Shown: piece after piece, positions 33,906 through 45,599 of the stretch
Layout of the letters: the number at the start of each line of letters is the position of its first letter
Numbering within the stretch: position 1 is the stretch's first letter
Source of the DNA: Scalesia atractyloides
Taxonomy: Eukaryota; Streptophyta; Magnoliopsida; Asterales; Asteraceae
Length of the DNA: 64,000 bases
Direction of reading: 5' to 3'
Assembly: GCA_947069175.1 (NCBI GenBank)
Contig: CAMTDV010000019.1
Coordinates: forward strand, 72,973,358-73,037,357
Notes under the pieces: generated by a model
Databases searched by the model: none
The model's input: the letters and a program-made list of their open reading frames with translations, nothing else
What the model was told of the DNA's origin: nothing
Translations under genes and position numbers: made by a program

Positions 33906-34445
33906 AGGGCTGACATATCGTGTCAACCCGACCTGTTAAGACCCGAACACGATAAGACACGAACCCGAAACAGGTAAACACGAACACGACACGAAATCTT
34001 CTCGTGTTAAATTTTCCAAACACGAACCTGATAATAAACAGGTTACACGAAACGACCTGTTAAGACACGAAAAATTTTACAAGCGTAGCATACAACCTGT
34101 TAAGACACGAATACGACCTGTTAAGACATGATCACAATTTGTTACTACATGTTTGATATTTAACTAAACATATATTGTATAATGGTCTTAAGTCTTAACA
34201 GGTCATATCGTGTCTAACATGACCTGTTAAGACACGAACACGACCTGTTAAGACATGAACATGACTTGTTAATATAATACATAACACGAACAGGAAATAG
34301 GTAAACACGAACACGACACAAAATTAAACAAGTCTTATCGTGTTGACCTGTTATCGAAACCTGTTAAGGTTAAACACGAAACCTGTTAACTTCATATAAG
34401 CTCGTGTCGTGTTATCATGTTCGTGTCAGAATTTTCAGTTATAAG
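33906..34445. mobile_element. CACGA-rich repeat element, possibly Mutator-like
   Basis: At least seven dispersed copies of CCTGTTAAGACACGAA-like phrases and their inverse. The flanks aagaattcc (about 33897) and aagaattct (about 34444) may be a 9-bp target duplication with one mismatch. This pattern of ACACGAnC repeats is common in plant genomes. It ends some 360 bp before the importin start codon, so it may overlap the promoter. Confidence 0.5.
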
Positions 34446-34671
34446 AATTCTCGACGAATTACCTAGCCACCAACCCCAAGGGTCCAATTCCAACAAATTA
34501 TTTGTAGTTAAAAGACAAAACAATCCTAAAATATATATTTAAAAATCCCCTAATCAATGATTAAGAACCCCGACCCAACACATTGTCTCCACCCGACCCG
34601 ACACAATGATGAAACCGATCCAACACAATGATTCGCCCGACCCGACTTCACAACTAGTTTAACTTTTCATA

Positions 34672-34680
34672 AAACCCTAA
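34672..34680 (+). promoter_or_regulatory. Telo-box upstream of importin gene
   Basis: AAACCCTAA, 126 bp before the start codon. Telo-boxes are frequent in promoters of plant housekeeping, ribosomal and cell-cycle genes. Confidence 0.6.
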
Positions 34681-34718
34681 AATCGGACCACTCACCATAT
34701 TCTCTTCCATTAAATTGA

Positions 34719-34726
34719 GCGGGAAA
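34719..34726 (-). promoter_or_regulatory. E2F-type site upstream of importin gene
   Basis: GCGGGAAA on the plus strand, that is TTTCCCGC (TTTSSCGC consensus) on the minus strand, 80 bp before the start codon and near the telo-box. A matched pair suggests activity linked to growth or S phase; this is inference. Confidence 0.5.
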
Positions 34727-34805
34727 CACACGCACACAGAACACACACATTTCACACACACACTCGTCAATTTCACACTTTCAATTTCTTCAAATTCGTT
34801 TACGT

Positions 34806-37800
34806 ATGGCGAATCTGATCGATCAGGATCAGCAGTGGTTGATCAACTCACTGAATGCTACACTTGACACTAATCAACAAGCTCGATCGTTCGCTGAAGC
34901 CTCGTTGAATCAAGCGGCTCTTCAACCTGGTATATGTTAATATTATTTGTGTAATTTGTGATTACTGATGCTAAATTTTGTTGATTTTTGGGGTGAATTG
35001 TTTGGTTACTGTGTAATTAGTGTTAGAAGTTAGTAATTAAGGAAGATATGTTTCTGTTTGTTGTTGAAATTGTAAAATATCTGACAAGGTTTTTGTTAAT
35101 TAATTGGTTGATTTTTGGTAAAAGTTAAATGTATTTGAGTTAATTAGATAAGTGTTATTGGATTATTGAAGTAGTTCTACATGTCTTTCACTTTTTTTAT
35201 TTTTTTATAGTGAGAAGCTTATGATATTAAATAGGTATATTTTCATAGTTTTTGTTAATTAATTGGTTGATTTTTGGTAAAAGTTAAATGTATTTGAGTT
35301 AATTAGATAAGTGTTATTGGATTAGTGAAGTAATTCTACATTTCTTTCACTTTTTTTTAAGTGAGAAGCTTATGATGTTGAATAGGTATATTTTCATAGT
35401 TTTTGTTAATTAATTGTTTGATTTTTGGTAAAGGTTAAATGTATTTGACTCTTAGTTTTTGTGTTATTGGATATTGAAGCAATTTTACATGTCTTCTACT
35501 TTTTTAAAGTGAGATGTTTATGATGTTGAATACTTATATTCTTTAACTTGAAGTTTCATTGTTTTTGTCTTTTGTTAGTCAATTTTTGTTTATTGTGTGA
35601 ATGTTTATGACGACTGTTGTTGCAAATCTTTTGTAGGTTTTGGAAGTGCTTTATCCAAGATTGCTGCAAACAGAGATCTTCCTTTAGGATCTCGTCAAAT
35701 ATCCTTTTGCCGGTGTGAATAAAGTTGTATACTTTTCTTATATTGGATTATTTGTATGAGTTTAGAAGTTATGTTCAGCAAGTAAAAGCAAAATTGTTAG
35801 GTTTTCTCGTGTCATATGTTTCACATTGTTATTCTTGTGAGATTTAACTATGTTTTACCTAGCTGCGGTCCTTCTAAAACAGTTTATCAAGAAACATTGG
35901 CAGGAGGATGATGATGGTTTTGAACCTCCGGTTGTTTCAAATGAGGAAAAGGTCACTCTTTTTTAACTTCTTATTTCTCTCTTTTTCCCATGTAATATGT
36001 TTCACAGTTCCTCTTCTAATATTGTCTCTTTAGTAAATCATGTGCATTTTCTCTGCCCAAATTTTCTTTTGGCACTTTTTCTTTATTATTTATAGATAAA
36101 GCTGAATTATTATGAGGCTTTATATGTTGAGGCTACAATGCTACATTATACCTAGTTTATTACAGTTTTCCAGTTCTTAATTTTCATTGTTCAGTCGAGT
36201 GCGTCCAGTATTCCTGATTACATGTTCTCATTATCAGGCAATCATACGTGGTCTTCTGTTGCTCTCACTGGATGATCCTCATAGAAAAATATGCACTGCT
36301 ATTGGTATGGCCGTAGCATCAGTTGCACACCATGACTGGCCAGATGAATGGCCGGACTTACTATCATTCTTAATGAAGTTAATCAATGATCAAAGTAATA
36401 CAAATGCAGGTACTTTTTTAGTTCCTAAATTTCATGTTTGATACATGTATGCTGTATTTCTTGAGAAACTGTCTTTGGTACGTTTGCGAAGAGAAATTGT
36501 GCTTTTAACTTAGCAAATAATGATGCGTTCTAACATATGGCCCTCATGCAATTATTATAATTTTTCAATGTCCAGTGAATGGAGCTCTTAAATGTTTGGC
36601 TCTTATCTGTGCTGATTTGGATGATAAACTAGTGCCCAGAATAATACCAGTTTTGTTCCCGTGCTTGCATGCTATAGTTTCGTCACCCCAGGTACAGTTA
36701 ACTCTGTTGTCATGTTTTATTCTATCGTTTTTTCTCTTTGTAAAAGTACAATCACCGTGAATACACAATGGTTGCAATAGAAGATGCAACAACGACAACA
36801 AACAACTGTACCCAATAAATCCCACAAATAGCAAAAATGAAATATGCTATTTGGTTAATATATTCATTTATTTGGGACTCATTAATGGCAGATCTATGAC
36901 AAACCGTTGCGCACAAAAGCTCTTTCTATTGTCTATTCTTGTACATCTATGCTGGGAGTTATGAGTGGTGTGTACAAGGTACTTTCTGCTCCTCTACAAT
37001 CTTGGATGGTCAGAATTGATTCTTTATTTGGTTTCTGTTATCATGCAATGATAATAATCAAATTCTTGCATTTGCTTTCAACTTTTCAGACAGAAACAAG
37101 TGCGTTGATGTTACCTTTAGTCAACTCTTGGATGGTTGAATTCTCATCCATTCTTAAAAATCCTGTACAATCTGAGGATCCAGATGATTGGAGCATCAGA
37201 ATGGAGGTATTTATTATTTTTAAATCTGAATATATCGATCTTTTTTCATATCTTCTACTTCAATATACCGTCACATGTCGTCTTCTATTCCATCTTCAGG
37301 CTTTAAAATGCTTGAGTCAGTTTGTTCAAAACTTCCCAAGCCTGGCCGAAAGTCAGTTCATGGGTAAGCTGGTCATATTGGTTTATATCTGCTATTGTTT
37401 ACAAATTGTAAATATGTAATTCTTATGGATTATTTTCTACAGAGTTTTGGTTCCATTGTGGCAAACATTTGTGTCATCTCTTGGTGTATACGAACGATCT
37501 TCTATCGAAGGGCTTGAAGATGCATACGAGGGACGATATGATTCTGATGGTTCAGAGACAAGCCTTGAGTCTTTCATAATACAAGTAAGAAGTTTTTTTT
37601 AATTTATTTTATATACTTTATCCCATTTGTTTGGGATGTAATGTAACCATTTTGGTTTTGGTTTTGGTTTTGCAGTTATTTGAGTTTCTACTAACGATTG
37701 TTGGTAGTAAAAAGTTTGTGAAGGTAATTTCTCAAATTTGTTTTCCTCGAGATTTGAAAAATGAAAACTACCATGTAAGATGTTCACCCGAAAAGGTTTT

Positions 37801-40800
37801 TCTTCAGGCTTTTGGAAATAGTGTTCAAGATCTTGTCTACTATTCAATTGCGTTTATGCAGATGACTGAACAACAAGTAACTTACATAACCTTTTATTTT
37901 CAAGTATCATATCTTTGCAGTGTTTTACTCTCATTAACTAAACATTATTTGATAAATATATGGACATTTTTAGGTCCATGCTTGGTCAATGGATGCGAAT
38001 CAGTATGTTTCTGATGAAGATGAAAATACTTACAGTTGTCGTGTTTCCGGTATCTGATTTACTTTTTTTGCCATCTTCTTCTCTTCATTAGTTAACAGTT
38101 ATCTCGTGAGTTACTGTACAACACATATTTTATATATGTTATTATTTTCATAGGTTCTCTTTTGTTGGAGGAAATTGTAATTTCATGTGGGATTGATGGA
38201 GTTTATGCTATACTAAATGCTGCTAAAAAAAGATTAGACGAGTCTCAGCAGGAGAAGGTTAATAGCTCTGCTGTATGGTGGAGGGTACGCCTTACTAATT
38301 CGTATATGTTTTGATATTCTTAGTTTCTTTACGGGAACGTAGTAAATTTATGGATATTGTATGATGGAATCTAACTTATATGGATATAAACAATTCAGAT
38401 GAGGGAGGCTACTCTTTTTGCTTTGTCTTCTGTGTCAGAACAATTGCTTGAAATTGAGGTTCGTACTTTCTTTGTCGTGTCTACTTAAAACTATTTATTT
38501 CTGAGTTTTTCATAAAAAATCATGATTTTTTTAAATTATTCTCAGGTTCCGGGGCCATCTGAAGTCACTTTGGGGAACCTATTGGAGCAAACTTTGACTG
38601 AAGACATGGCAGCCGGTACACTCTTGGTTAATTATACTGTATATTTTTTCATTCTTTCATATTCTAACGTTTTAAGTGGTTGGTATCTGTTTTGCAGGTG
38701 TAAATGAATTTCCCTTTCTCTATGCTCGTATGTTTTCATCAGTTGCTAAATTCTCATCAGTGGTAACTAATAACTATAAAGATTATTGTATATTTCTTTT
38801 ATGTTCTTTAGAACATTCTCATGTATACTTCTTTCATCTTACAGATCAACCATGGTGTCATTGATCATTTCCTCTATGCTGCTATCCAAGCGATCGGCAT
38901 GGATGTGTAAGCTCCTATGTTATCTTTACTTAACTGCCCTTTCATTCATTCTCAATTACCACTAATGGTTTAAATTTTATATTTACAGGCCTGCACCTGT
39001 AAAAGTCGGTGCATGTCGAGCACTTTCTCAACTCCTACCCGATACAAATAGAGGAATACCACAGCATCATATAATGGCTCTGTTTTCATCACTTACAGAA
39101 CTCCTTAAGCAGGTAATAATAATGACATTTTGTTTTTTAGTTTTTATTACTAAAACATGAAATAAGTATATTTAAACACGCAACACTCTGCAGGCATCAG
39201 ATGAAACAATGCATCTTGTTCTTGAAACATTGCAAGCAGCTGTGAGGGCAGGTTGGTGTTAATGTTATTATATATCAGCTGAGTGGATTTTTTTTTCGTT
39301 TGGCAAATAATCTCATTTTCATGCTCATTGTAGGTCATGAAGCTGCACTGTCCATAGAGCCTGTAATTTCTCCTATTATTCTTAACATGTGGGCTTTGCA
39401 TGTTTCGGACCCATTCATAAGCATTGACGCACTTGATGTTCTTGAGGTAATTTGGTTAAATAAAGTGGTAAATTTTTGCACTTTATCTTTGTTAAACAAG
39501 GGATGCCAATATGCCATTAGCAATTCCATTTTCATTATAGGCAATAAAAGATGCCCCTGGATGTGTTCATCCTCTTGTTTCACGTGTTTTGCCATACGTG
39601 GGGCCGATCCTCAACAAAGTACGTTTGTTCAAACTCCCTCGTAAACATACTAAATTAGTTTTAAATTATTTTACTTACATGAGTTGAGTTGTTTTCTCAG
39701 CCTCAACAGCAGGCTGATGGCTTAGTTGCTGGATCATTGGATCTTTTGACAATGTTACTCAAGGCAAGTTACACTTTTTAACGTTTAACCCTTATAGTTT
39801 ATTTCTACCACTTATTGGTTTTCACTGTGATATATTAGAATGCACCTATCGATGTGGTAAAAGCAGTTTACGAAGTTTGTTTCAATCCAGTTGTACGTAT
39901 AGTCCTTCAAAGTGACGACCATGGTGAAATGCAGGTTTTTATCTGGCTCAAAAGTTTTTCATCTTTTTATGGAACATTTTTTAGTTTCACTTTCTTTATA
40001 ATTTATATCCTACTTGTTTACATATTAAACCAGAATGCAACTCAATGTCTTGCTGCTCTCGTCTCTGGTGGAAATCAGCAATTACTCACCTGGAGTGGTG
40101 ATTCTGGTTTTACAATGAGATGTTTACTTGATGTCGCTTCAAGGTGTGCATCGTTTTAAAATTCGTTATCTTAAAAAAATTTTAATCTCTCTACTTATTT
40201 GTTCCGGAAACATGACATTTTGACTATTTTGGTAGGCTTCTTGACCCTGAGTTAGATAGCTCAGGATCACTTTTTGTCGGGAACTATATTTTGCAACTTA
40301 TTTTACATCTGTCCTCTCAAATGGCACAACATATACGAGACCTTGTTGCTGCACTCGTTAGGCGAATGCAATCATGCCAAATTGCTGGATTGCGAAGCTC
40401 ATTACTTCTTATATTTGCACGACTGGTATGATAATATGTTATATGATACAACCTAAAGTCATGTTTTATATATGATGATTTATTTTTTTAATTTTTTTAT
40501 GCCACAGGTTCACATGAGTTCACCACATGTTGAACAATTTATCAACTTGCTGATCACGATCCCCGCTGAAGGCTACCCTAATTCTTTGCATTATGTTATG
40601 TCGGAGTGGACCAAGCAGCAAGGCAAGAATTATTCATTTTTAATTGTGTATATGTTTATCGTGTTAATTGTCGTAAAACCTAATTGTAATTGAGTACAGG
40701 GGAAATTCAAGGGGCCTACCAGATCAAAGTCACAATGACAGCTTTGGCTTTATTATTATCAACCAGACATGTTGAATTTGGAACCATCAATGTCCAAGGT

Positions 40801-43132
40801 CATTTGATTAAGGTTTGTTACTTATTGTCTTACAAGCTGTTAAAACATCACTTTAATAACTTTAATCAAGTTATTTATTTATTTTATTTGTGAAGTCCTC
40901 TGCAGGGATTACCACTCGTTCAAAGGCCAAAGTTTCCCCTGACCAGTGGACATTGATGCCACTTCCGGCAAAGGTTTTTACTTATCTACTAATTGTTATG
41001 TAAGGGGGAGGATCAAATGAGAAGAAAATCATTTAAGAAGAAACAGAAGAAAAGGGTATAATGGTAAAACATTAAATAATATATAATTCTTTACGTTAAT
41101 TATTCTCTCTAATTAATTAGTCAATTTCATTTTATCCTACACACAAAAATTTTTATCCTACATATATCCTATACATTATCGTATTTTATACTACACAAGC
41201 CGAAATTTATCCTACATGGCTCGTAATTTATTCTACACACCTCGTAATTTATCCTACACTCTAAATTATTATTTTTTATTTTTTTTGAAAAAAATACATA
41301 TTTTGAAAATAAGTTACAAATTTAATGTAGTTAGCTATTAAACAGGAATACCACAAATTAACGATCCATGTAAGTTTACCAATATACCCTTACAATAAAA
41401 TTAAATACAAATATTAAATGAAGCAAAACAAAACATTCCTATTGGTTGAAATTTCTTCTTACAAAGAATTTATTCTCATTTGATCCATCCACAATATAAC
41501 TATATATATAGTTTGTATATATGTATGTGTGTGTTTGATGATAGAATCTGATAAACTTGTTGTTTTCATGTGGGAAACATAGATTATTGCTGTACTGGCA
41601 GATGTTTTGCTTGAGATACAAGAACAGGTTTTAGGGGATGACGAGCAGGTATTATTTCCGTTGGTGTTAATAACACTGCTATCTGTATTTGTTAATATTT
41701 TGTTAAAATTATGTGTTAATCTTTATCATGCAGGATAGTGATTGGGAAGAAGTAGAAGCCGGAGATGCTGAAATAGAGCAAGAGTTGCTTTCTTCTTCTG
41801 GTACTACATCATACAGTAGGCCTTCAAATGGGTATCTAGATGCCCTTGCAAAAGCTTTCAATGAGGTCTGCAGCGCAAAAGAAACGAAAAATGAATATAT
41901 TATATCATTTTTTTCTATTTTAATACATCATACTAGCAGATTTAATGATTTTATTTCATTGATAATGTTTGTTTACAGGATGAAGGTGATGGTTATGATG
42001 ATGACCTACTAAGTGCTGCTGACCCCCTCAATGAGGTTTAATTTCTTGCATCTTGCAAAATTTATACTTCTATAGCCTTGGCTTGGCTAGGCTAGGCTAG
42101 CTAGGCTTGTTTCAGGCTCTGTTATTAAAGCTCTAGCTCCGCTCATAAGTAGTTCCATTATTTTTATGTTTATTTAATTATTATATTATATACAGCTATA
42201 AATATTATCTATATTGGGTAATTATAGCCTTACAGGGAGAAATCCCATATGAGTTAAAAAACACTCATGAAACCCAATGGGTGGACACAAACATGCCCCT
42301 TGTAACATGTTACATCGTCTGTCGGAGGTATTTTCATAAATAAAAAGGTTTGTTTTCGTTGTTACACTTATTGTCTTACAGTCTATCAGTGAGTGTTACA
42401 CTTTTGTGTCAGAGCCTCAGAGGAGAGAGAACATGTTACAAACTTTTTTTTAAAACTTAACTTGGTTGATAGTGTTTCTCGTTCTAAAATAACTTGTGGT
42501 TCTCTCAAGATCCCCACCCATATATATAATTACAAATTTTATATATAACATGATAGATATTATTTTATATTTATAATTATTTTATTAATAAAAATAGTTA
42601 TTATGTAAAAATATTTTGAAATATATTAAAAAAATTATATAAATAGCATGCTTGTTGCCCGTCTACCTTCTGTTTTGATTTAACTTGACAAGTTTGATGG
42701 AAATAAAAGTAATTTGTTTTAATAGCATGCTCATGAGCCTAGTCGAGTTCGATAAATGAAGCTTGGGCTTGAGCTCGTTTAAGCTCGGCTCGATTTGAGC
42801 TTTTAGCGAGTTGATCCCAAGTAGCTTGGCTCATTCACGCCTCTAGGCTTGATCAAAAGTAGTTTGGTTATTAGCATTACCTTAAAAGTTCTGTTTTTGG
42901 TTCATTAGATTAACCTGGCAAGTTATCTCACCAACTTCTTCCGGGAGTTCTCTCAGGGAGACCGGCCTCTTTTTGATCATCTTTGCCAGGTTTCATGACT
43001 AAAACTCTTCAATTTTTACTATTTTTATTTTATTTACTTATTTTAATTTTTAGTATGCAATTTGTTGCTTGCATATTGCAGAGTTTGACACAGGCTCAGA
43101 AAAAAGCTGTACAAATGGTGCTGAGTTTGTAA
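34806..43132 (+). CDS. IPO9: Importin-9-like nuclear transport receptor, 33 exons
   Basis: A joined frame of 3081 nt encodes 1026 residues, the usual size of importin-9/Kap114. The N-terminus has the importin-beta N-terminal helical repeat (ARSFAEASLNQA at residues 28-39, then AAVLLKQFIKKHW), where RanGTP binds. HEAT repeats follow, with family blocks such as HDWPDEWPDLL, DPDDWSIRMEALKCLSQFVQ, YARMFSSVAKFSSVI, SPIILNMW and MSEWTKQQGEIQ. Near residues 917-937 is an acidic insertion (DSDWEEVEAGDAEIEQE), and a second lies at about 965-983. In animals and yeast this receptor imports and chaperones H2A-H2B, TBP and ribosomal proteins. All exon joins keep frame. Splicing uses 30 GT-AG (one per exon join), two GC-AG and one AT-AC intron would exceed the count, so precisely: 32 introns, 29 GT-AG, 2 GC-AG, 1 AT-AC. 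No break is visible, so it is probably functional. Confidence 0.95.
35699..35858 (+). other. IPO9: U12-type AT-AC intron (intron 2)
   Basis: The intron starts ATATCCTTTT, the U12 5' splice-site consensus, and ends TTTTAC. A branch-site-like TTTAAC has its A at about 35847, 11 nt from the end, as expected for the minor spliceosome. It joins ...GSRQ to LAAVLLKQF in phase 0. The nearest GT donor (35713) with the AG at 35861-35862 gives a shifted frame with an early stop. Confidence 0.88.
39764..39838 (+). other. IPO9: GC-AG intron (intron 22)
   Basis: Donor AAG|GCAAGT with acceptor TATTAG joins LLTMLLK to NAPIDVV in frame. Apart from the C at position 2, the donor is a perfect U1 match, as is typical of GC-AG introns. 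Confidence 0.85.
40623..40699 (+). other. IPO9: GC-AG intron (intron 26)
   Basis: Donor CAAG|GCAAGA with acceptor GTACAG joins WTKQQ and GEIQGAY in frame (phase 1). No GT donor nearby restores the frame. Confidence 0.82.
41004..41490. mobile_element. MITE in intron 28 of the importin gene
   Basis: Inverted ends GGGGGAGGATCAAATGAGAA at the left and TTCTCATTTGATCCATCC at the right, with further pairing of AAGAAGAAA/TTTCTTCTT. The interior has repeated TAATTTATCCTACAC phrases. It explains most of the 609-bp intron. The target duplication is unclear. Confidence 0.7.
42060..42860. repeat. Repeats in intron 31 of the importin gene
   Basis: The 873-bp intron 31 has GCTTGGCTAGGCTAGGCTAG near its left part (42075-42105) and a GAGCTCG/AAGCTTGGG-rich, roughly inverted region at 42730-42850. 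Together they look like the ends of a low-copy inverted-repeat element. AT-rich sequence lies between, and no exon is seen. Confidence 0.45.
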
Positions 43133-43968
43133 TATCCATCATTGTTGTACCATGAGAATTGAAGAAATTTCATGTGCATGTATTTTCGCATTTGAGGTGA
43201 TAAAATAACATTCGAGTTTGTACATTGCGAGTTTTTCGTGTCTATTTGTATTTCTGTCTTTCCTTTTCGTACCGACGCTATCCTCAGTTTTATTTAAAGG
43301 GTTGTAGGGTCATGTTCTTTCCTTGACTTGTGATTGATAATTTATTTGTGAGCAATTGTTTTCATATTGTCTTGTTGAACATATAACTGCAATCAAAAAA
43401 AGTTACATTTGTATTCGTGGACCGTACCGACTACCAAAGGCCTCAGGATCTGGTCTTTTTTTGTGCATCTTCTGCTGGATTTTGAAATTGAAATATTTGG
43501 TACGTGGATGTCGATCGATAACGTTTAGTGCTGAGCGAAAACTGGACCAGATTGTCCGAATCGATAGTAACCGGTCTGGTTTTCTGTTTATGAGTTTATG
43601 GCTTTTGGTCCTGTTTGGTCCAAAACTGGCATTAACTGAGACCACCTAACTATTTATTTCAAGATTTTTGTAACTGTACTTATATTAATTAAAGTTCAAG
43701 CTAATTATTTCATAACCAATGAAATTTTGACAATCAATCATCCATAAATACTTATAAAACACAATATATAAAATGAAATATATCATTGTCTCAAATCATT
43801 ATGCGTGAAAAGAAAAACAAAATTAAAAAAATACAACCACGTGAACAAGATAAAATTCGCACATGTTTCTTAAAACACATACACATTACTAGTCCAAATC
43901 TTTGGTTTGGAAGGTCTTGTATTTTAGTTTGTTCGGTTTTTGACTCGTTTACACCCTTAATTAAACTA
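43133..43968. other. 3' UTR and spacer
   Basis: The probable importin 3' UTR occupies about 43133-43350; no perfect AATAAA is present, and AAAATAACA at 43203 is the nearest candidate. From 43350 to 43968 there are overlapping short frames on both strands with no recognisable family. Confidence 0.5.
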
Positions 43969-44767
43969 GAGTTATTGGATTTTAATAATCCTAAGTTTTA
44001 CCTGTTTGTCGATAATAATCCAAATTTTAAAAATTCTCTCAAACGATCCTAACTTGTAAAAATTTGGCCCCCATCGATCATTTTCTAACTGCAGTGCATT
44101 TGAATCAATTAAGGAGGCTGCAGGTGCTGTTGAATCTATTGAGGAAATCAAATTCTTATATGTTAGAAAATGATCGATGGAGGCCAAATTCGGGGTAACT
44201 TTGTAGAATAGTAACCAAGTTTGAAAAGTGTTCTAATTAGATCACTCAAGTTTCAAAAGTGTTCCAATCAAGTTACTAACATTCATTTTTCATTAAAATT
44301 AAGGGTTTTTTCATCAATTTCATAGTTAACCGTGATGATGTGGATTTTTGTTTCCTTTTTCTCTTTTATTTGATACTAACGTCGAGGGATGACGTGAATT
44401 TTAACTTGTTTTTTTAATTTTTAATGTAATTAAAGTGTTTGAATGTTATCCTTCATTTTTGAATATTTATTTTTAATGTAATAAATATAATTTCATATAT
44501 TAAAATAATCCGACTCCAGCATCTTATGCTTCATTTTTTCTTGACACATGGAAAAAAGGACATGACTTTATTTGAATGTTAAGTTGTCTAATTGGGAAAA
44601 AAACGATATGAGTGACTTAATTAGAACACTTTTAAATCTTGGTTATTATTCTATAACATATTCCCAGCCACAAATTCTTACAAGTTAGGATCGTTAGAGG
44701 TATTTTTTAAGTTGGGATTATTATAGGCCAACAGGTGAAACTTAGGATTATTAAAATCCAATAACCC
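43969..44767. mobile_element. Mutator-type MITE with about 100-bp inverted repeats
   Basis: The left arm starts GAGTTATTGGATTTTAATAA and the right arm ends TTATTAAAATCCAATAACCC; pairing extends about 100 bp through CGATCCTAACTTGTAA. It is flanked by a perfect 9-bp duplication attaaacta (43960-43968 and 44768-44776). It contains a hairpin (44073-44180, TCGATCATTTTCTAAC and its inverse) and a second nested element. Confidence 0.9.
44192..44667. mobile_element. Inner inverted-repeat element nested in the MITE
   Basis: Left arm GGGTAACTTTGTAGAATAGT ... AGTGTTCTAATTAGATCACTCA is inverted at 44605-44667 (TGAGTGACTTAATTAGAACACT ... TATTCTATAACATATTCCC). It sits inside one arm of the outer MITE. No coding frame. 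Confidence 0.75.
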
Positions 44768-44997
44768 ATTAAACTAACATGAGTTATGTTGCCAATATTT
44801 CAATTAAACCAAATACATACACAACTAATCTTTCAAGTAGTTGTGGACAAGACTAAACAATAATGTAGAACTTATATAAACTATAAATAACATAAAATAA
44901 AAAAATATACTGCTAATATTTCACCGAATCCACCACCTATCACAATCATCATCAGTTGATCCAACAGTTGAACAAAAGCTAAAATACAGCAGTTCAC

Positions 44998-45290
44998 GGC
45001 CGAGCTCGCAAACCATTCGAGGTCCTGCTAGAACATCTCGGCGTAAGGGGCAAGTGGTGTGCCTATATTCGACACAACGGTCAAGCAACCCTTGTGGAAC
45101 AGATGGTCACATCTCAACACTCTAATCTCGTCATCTTCTTCGATTGTCGACAGGCATACTGCGCAGTCGACTGGCTCATCGCCGCGATACGTGCTCACAT
45201 CAAGCTCTTGACCATTTATAGGGACTTGAGATTGCATGCAATGTTGGAAGAAACATAGGTGGATCAAAAGATCCCACGCTTGCCATTAAT
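44998..45290 (-). pseudogene. RING-H2 finger gene, frameshifted copy
   Basis: The minus-strand frame carries the first half of a RING-H2 finger (CAVCLSTIEEDDEIRVLRCD, HLFHKGCL), nearly identical to the copy at 57081-57452. A single-base loss at about 45082 (ggtcaagc against ggtccaagc) removes the last zinc-binding Cys pair from the frame. A deletion of about 37 bp near 45275 removes part of the upstream region. The rest of the finger can be recognised in another frame. This copy is disabled, and its flanking DNA is duplicated too. Confidence 0.82.
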
Positions 45291-45373
45291 CTAGTAGGCA
45301 TTTTTTTGTTTTTCTGTTGTTTGTTTGGTAGAGGTAGGTGTGTTTTAAGGCTACTCGTAATTCTGGAGTACCA

Positions 45374-45375
<2 letters not shown>

Positions 45376-45408
<33 letters not shown>

Positions 45409-45431
45409 TATATATATATATATATATATAT
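45376..45431. repeat. (TA)n microsatellite
   Basis: About 27 TA units with one GA interruption, within the RING-gene flank. The other duplicate has only a short TA-rich stretch here. It gives rise to a spurious Tyr/Ile frame. Confidence 0.92.
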
Positions 45432-45599
45432 ACGTATGTATGTATATTGTATGTATATGGGGTGGGGGTGGGGGAAGGTGAGGATGTGCATAGACATGGT
45501 GACATGCATGATTGAGCGTGTTTTTATTTTTTTGGTTTGGAATTAAAAAAAAGTAGGGAATATTTGACAAGTATTTTAATTATGAAAGAATAAGTATTT

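Larger units (their letters stand above)
34806..43132 (+). other. IPO9: Exon map of the importin-9-like gene
   Basis: Coding exons by hand-placed splice sites: 34806-34929, 35637-35698, 35859-35951, 36238-36409, 36576-36691, 36892-36978, 37090-37206, 37300-37363, 37445-37584, 37676-37723, 37808-37876, 37974-38049, 38154-38284, 38399-38458, 38546-38615, 38698-38762, 38845-38906, 38989-39112, 39194-39251, 39334-39446, 39541-39618, 39701-39763, 39839-39934, 40034-40143, 40236-40425, 40508-40622, 40700-40812, 40896-40973, 41583-41648, 41734-41865, 41979-42035, 42909-42989, 43082-43132. At exon 9 the acceptor must be the second AG of acagag, because the first gives a wrong frame. The stop TAA is at 43130-43132. 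Confidence 0.88.

Noticed and set aside
35637..35862. GT-AG splicing of importin intron 2 (donor 35713, acceptor 35862)
   Set aside because: It shifts the frame and meets a stop within about 20 codons, while the AT-AC reading restores the conserved protein.
45200..45570. Tyr/Ile-rich frames
   Set aside because: Direct translation of the (TA)n tract and of the RING flank in the wrong frame.
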